From positions 6,614,501 to 6,678,500 of the forward strand of contig NZ_CP041360.1 in NCBI RefSeq assembly GCF_006965485.1: 64,000 bases of DNA, read 5' to 3'. A program made the position numbers and the translations under genes. The notes under the pieces were generated by a model. The model worked only from the letters and a program-made list of their open reading frames with translations. It ran no database searches and was not told where the DNA came from. The DNA is from Spirosoma sp. KCTC 42546. Lineage in GTDB: Bacteria > Bacteroidota > Bacteroidia > Cytophagales > Spirosomataceae. Within the stretch, counting starts at the first letter, position 1; each line of letters opens with the position of its first letter. Of this stretch, positions 63,101-64,000 are shown one piece after another.

Positions 63101-63483
63101 CCGAAGCTATTTGGCAACGTCTGGTGCGCGATGGGCAGGTAATGGAAGTATCAGGAGAAAAAGCTCGATACCGGGCAATGACCGATGCTCAAATTGCCAC
63201 TGATATTAATGGGCGAGCCTATGATGTGGATCATACTGAGCCACTGGCCAAGCATTGGAAAGATACTGGTTTCAACACCGATGATGGAGCGCGGCAACGT
63301 ACGGCAGGGAATTCGTCAAATTTGAAACTAATGCTTGCCTTCTATAACAGACAGGCAGGTGCAGATGGCCATCATTATGCCGACAAGTTTTATGTCGGGC
63401 CCAATTTTACCAGTCAATACAACAACAGTGGTGTAGGCGCGAAGAAACTAAAAGGGCAGCTTTTTGCCGGAGCGACGACCTAG
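60121..63483 (+). CDS. DUF4157 (eCIS-core) cargo/effector protein with HNH-nuclease-like C-terminus
   Basis: 1120 residues from a GTG start. Residues 1-60 are a Gln/Thr-rich leader; VGQANDRFEREADSTADHVM begins at residue 62, and the DUF4157 core (about 155-238) ends in HELTHVVQQGG (HExxH at 230-234). Two tandem helical units follow (about 276-413 and 414-545), then a long amphipathic helical region rich in Ile/Val/Ala to about 850. A linker leads to a C-terminal domain (about 1020-1120) with DVDH (1035-1038), PLAKHW and NSSNLKLMLAFYNR, resembling HNH toxins. This looks like a polymorphic cargo toxin: packaging core, translocation-like middle, nuclease tip. Confidence 0.82.
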   Translation: MNVSHQYQPLIQSKPATTSSTQHTAAHTHSTQPFFAKQGAPTLGQPHTSPFFKPFVQTKLSVGQANDRFEREADSTADHVMRMPAPAVHSGSFSPTTGLLQPKIDEKEKKDIGRKEDSIDPPIIRLKTEDDDRKKLRKKGETSAPPITSHFESQLSASQSGGQPLSADTRQFMEPRFGADFSSVRVHTDAPAVQMSQNIGAQAFAYQNHVYFNEGKYSPGSNSGQHLLAHELTHVVQQGGAIQRKPTVSTATPSVQRLFGIDVAGTIDGWLANLPGWRLMTVLIGYNPVLQREVPRTTVNLIEGFLTLGGPLGVLLFNKLRSEGVIDRAAAWIDTQIASLGISFSYIRGLFSQAWDEMGITLGINGNLDIIRRIFGPPFSRILAFVGRVVSQVVAFIKETIIRPLSNRARQLRGFPLLTVIIGKDPFTDEVVERSPANLVRGFMSLMENGEERFQQMQQSGALQRAFNWFNQETTRRNLTWERIKGMFTAVWNALTPEAILHPLETIGQIVGLFLGLAADIVGFAGAALMQMLEFIFEAVMGAGGARVLAVLKRAQATFRIIINDPVRFVGNLVRAGVQGFRQFMQNALSHLQRGLVSWLLGALEGAGLQLPQTFNLQGILSLVLQILGLTYQTIRAKLVRATSEQFVNRLEQVFDFLRILITQGPAAAWQKILEYLGNLRDMVLDGVIAWVRQTIIGQAIIRIASMLNPAGAVIQAIIATYNTVMFFIERINQIAAVVESYVDSIAAIAAGNIAAAANRVEETMGRMVPVIISFLARLLGLGGISDTIRNTIARIRQPVDRAMDRVVDWVVAQGRRIVGTVVGAGQRVAGAVLGWLGVRKPYTDATNQTHTLYFEGRDQNAELIVASRPRPVLDFLNEVVTADSSKRPIAEQAREKIRNVNRIKRDTTLTDAQKQTQVDAELTALGAILHGLSDSSDFFAPPLPNRRNLPPDFDVRNDLYINGSGFGSARTSVATQGKAAIINSIKVVRDNGSEAIWQRLVRDGQVMEVSGEKARYRAMTDAQIATDINGRAYDVDHTEPLAKHWKDTGFNTDDGARQRTAGNSSNLKLMLAFYNRQAGADGHHYADKFYVGPNFTSQYNNSGVGAKKLKGQLFAGATT

Positions 63484-63491
63484 CATAAGGT

Positions 63492-64000
63492 ATGAAAAAA
63501 GACGCTATTTTACACTATCAATCGGTGTCACGCACACCGGTCAACGCACTTGCCCTGACTACCAAAGGGCAATGGCTGGCGATGGCGCAGGATTATCGGA
63601 AAGAAGGAAACCCTACCCTAACGATCTTTTCACAGAAAACTCCCGATAAACCGCAGTGGATAGTAACGGAGGAGCAGAAAGTGAATAGCGTCCCGGCTGT
63701 TTACATATCAGGAACCAGTCAATTGATTTATCTGGTAAATGCCCCCGATACTTCCTGGCAGCTCGTCGTTAGCTCAATTGAACATCCGTCGCAACAGCTG
63801 GCAGCCCAATTGCCTGTTTCGCAGAAAGTACCATTTTTGTTTATAGACAATAATCAAATCTGGGTGATCGTATCGAACGAGGTTATGGCTTACAACATAG
63901 CAACTTTACAACTTACTACTACATATTCATTTTCAGTAGCTTCTGGTTTAACGGTTACCGATGGTAGGCAGCTATGGCGCGCGGATAAAGACGGCCTACA
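63492..64000 (+). CDS. Unknown protein after the effector gene, N-terminal part (cut by window edge)
   Basis: The frame from the ATG at 63492 stays open for 169 codons to the window end. It begins MKKDAILHYQSVSRTPVNAL, has no signal peptide and shows regular beta-strand pairs (LALTTKGQWLAMAQD, LTIFSQKTPDKPQWIV, SGTSQLIYLVNAP) in a beta-propeller-like rhythm. It starts 8 bases after the presumed toxin gene. A propeller-type immunity, chaperone or further cargo protein are possibilities; without the remainder no choice can be made. A 61-codon overlapping frame at 63464 is a shadow of this one. Confidence 0.65.
   Translation, partial: MKKDAILHYQSVSRTPVNALALTTKGQWLAMAQDYRKEGNPTLTIFSQKTPDKPQWIVTEEQKVNSVPAVYISGTSQLIYLVNAPDTSWQLVVSSIEHPSQQLAAQLPVSQKVPFLFIDNNQIWVIVSNEVMAYNIATLQLTTTYSFSVASGLTVTDGRQLWRADKDGL

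Noticed and set aside
42325..63483. Contractile prophage, R-type pyocin or type VI secretion system
   Set aside because: No capsid, portal, terminase, lysis or integrase genes, and no TssJLM/TssB-TssC pair; DUF4255, DUF5908 and DUF4157 proteins point to an eCIS.
63464..63649. 61-codon frame across the effector gene end
   Set aside because: Overlaps the effector gene in another frame and is a shadow of the better frame starting at 63492.

Overview
The window comes from a member of the Bacteroidota, most likely a Spirosoma-like cytophagal bacterium. This rests on a SusC/SusD pair, a PadR regulator coupled to a MacB/FtsX-type permease with a cytoplasmic prefix domain, LytS/LytTR signalling, Bacteroidota-type -7 boxes (TAnnTTTG), gene starts without clear Shine-Dalgarno sequences, and injection-system genes of the Bacteroidota kind (DUF4255, DUF5908). 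The genus is an inference. No rRNA, tRNA, CRISPR array, integrase or transposase was found.

Layout. 1-1.8 kb: reverse-strand ABC permease (cut by the left edge) and its ATPase. 2.3-6.7 kb: a tightly overlapping stressosome-type operon with RsbR-, RsbS- and RsbT-like proteins, an RsbT-like kinase fused to a SpoIIE/RsbX-like phosphatase, and a PAS histidine kinase that begins with a decayed RsbT-like domain. 6.7-14.1 kb: reverse-strand exported proteins (TPR protein, esterase-TPR protein, lipoprotein, large c-type cytochrome/HEAT protein). 14.3 kb: an ECF sigma factor. 14.9-24.5 kb: FAD oxidoreductase, two paralogous DoxX-like membrane proteins, SusD and SusC. 24.7-31.3 kb: ACT-like small protein, Rrf2 regulator, PadR plus permease, LytS-type kinase plus LytTR regulator. 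31.5-42.1 kb: PfpI protein, a 1958-residue secreted propeller/Ig-like protein, cyanophycinase-like peptidase, PurQ, and a 5'-nucleotidase whose catalytic and C-terminal domains are separate genes.

42.3-64 kb is the most notable part: a co-directional operon for an extracellular contractile injection system (eCIS). In order it encodes a Pvc16-like cap/terminator, an unknown 271-residue protein, one sheath, two tube proteins, a 54-residue DUF5908 protein, a LysM hub protein, a VgrG-like spike, a gp25-like wedge protein, two large baseplate proteins, a 1001-residue PKD-bearing protein where a fibre gene usually sits, a tape-measure protein, and a 1120-residue DUF4157 (eCIS-core) protein ending in an HNH-nuclease-like domain. 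A further gene starts 8 bases later and leaves the window; it is a candidate immunity or accessory protein. The PAAR tip and AAA+ ATPase seen in related clusters are not in the window.

Almost every operon boundary in the first 42 kb carries a long, often perfect inverted repeat (up to 38 bp arms). Several belong to a shared family with GGTTTTGAGAAACC cores and TGGTGTC/GACACCA ends, so these look like dispersed palindromic elements that also serve as transcript ends.
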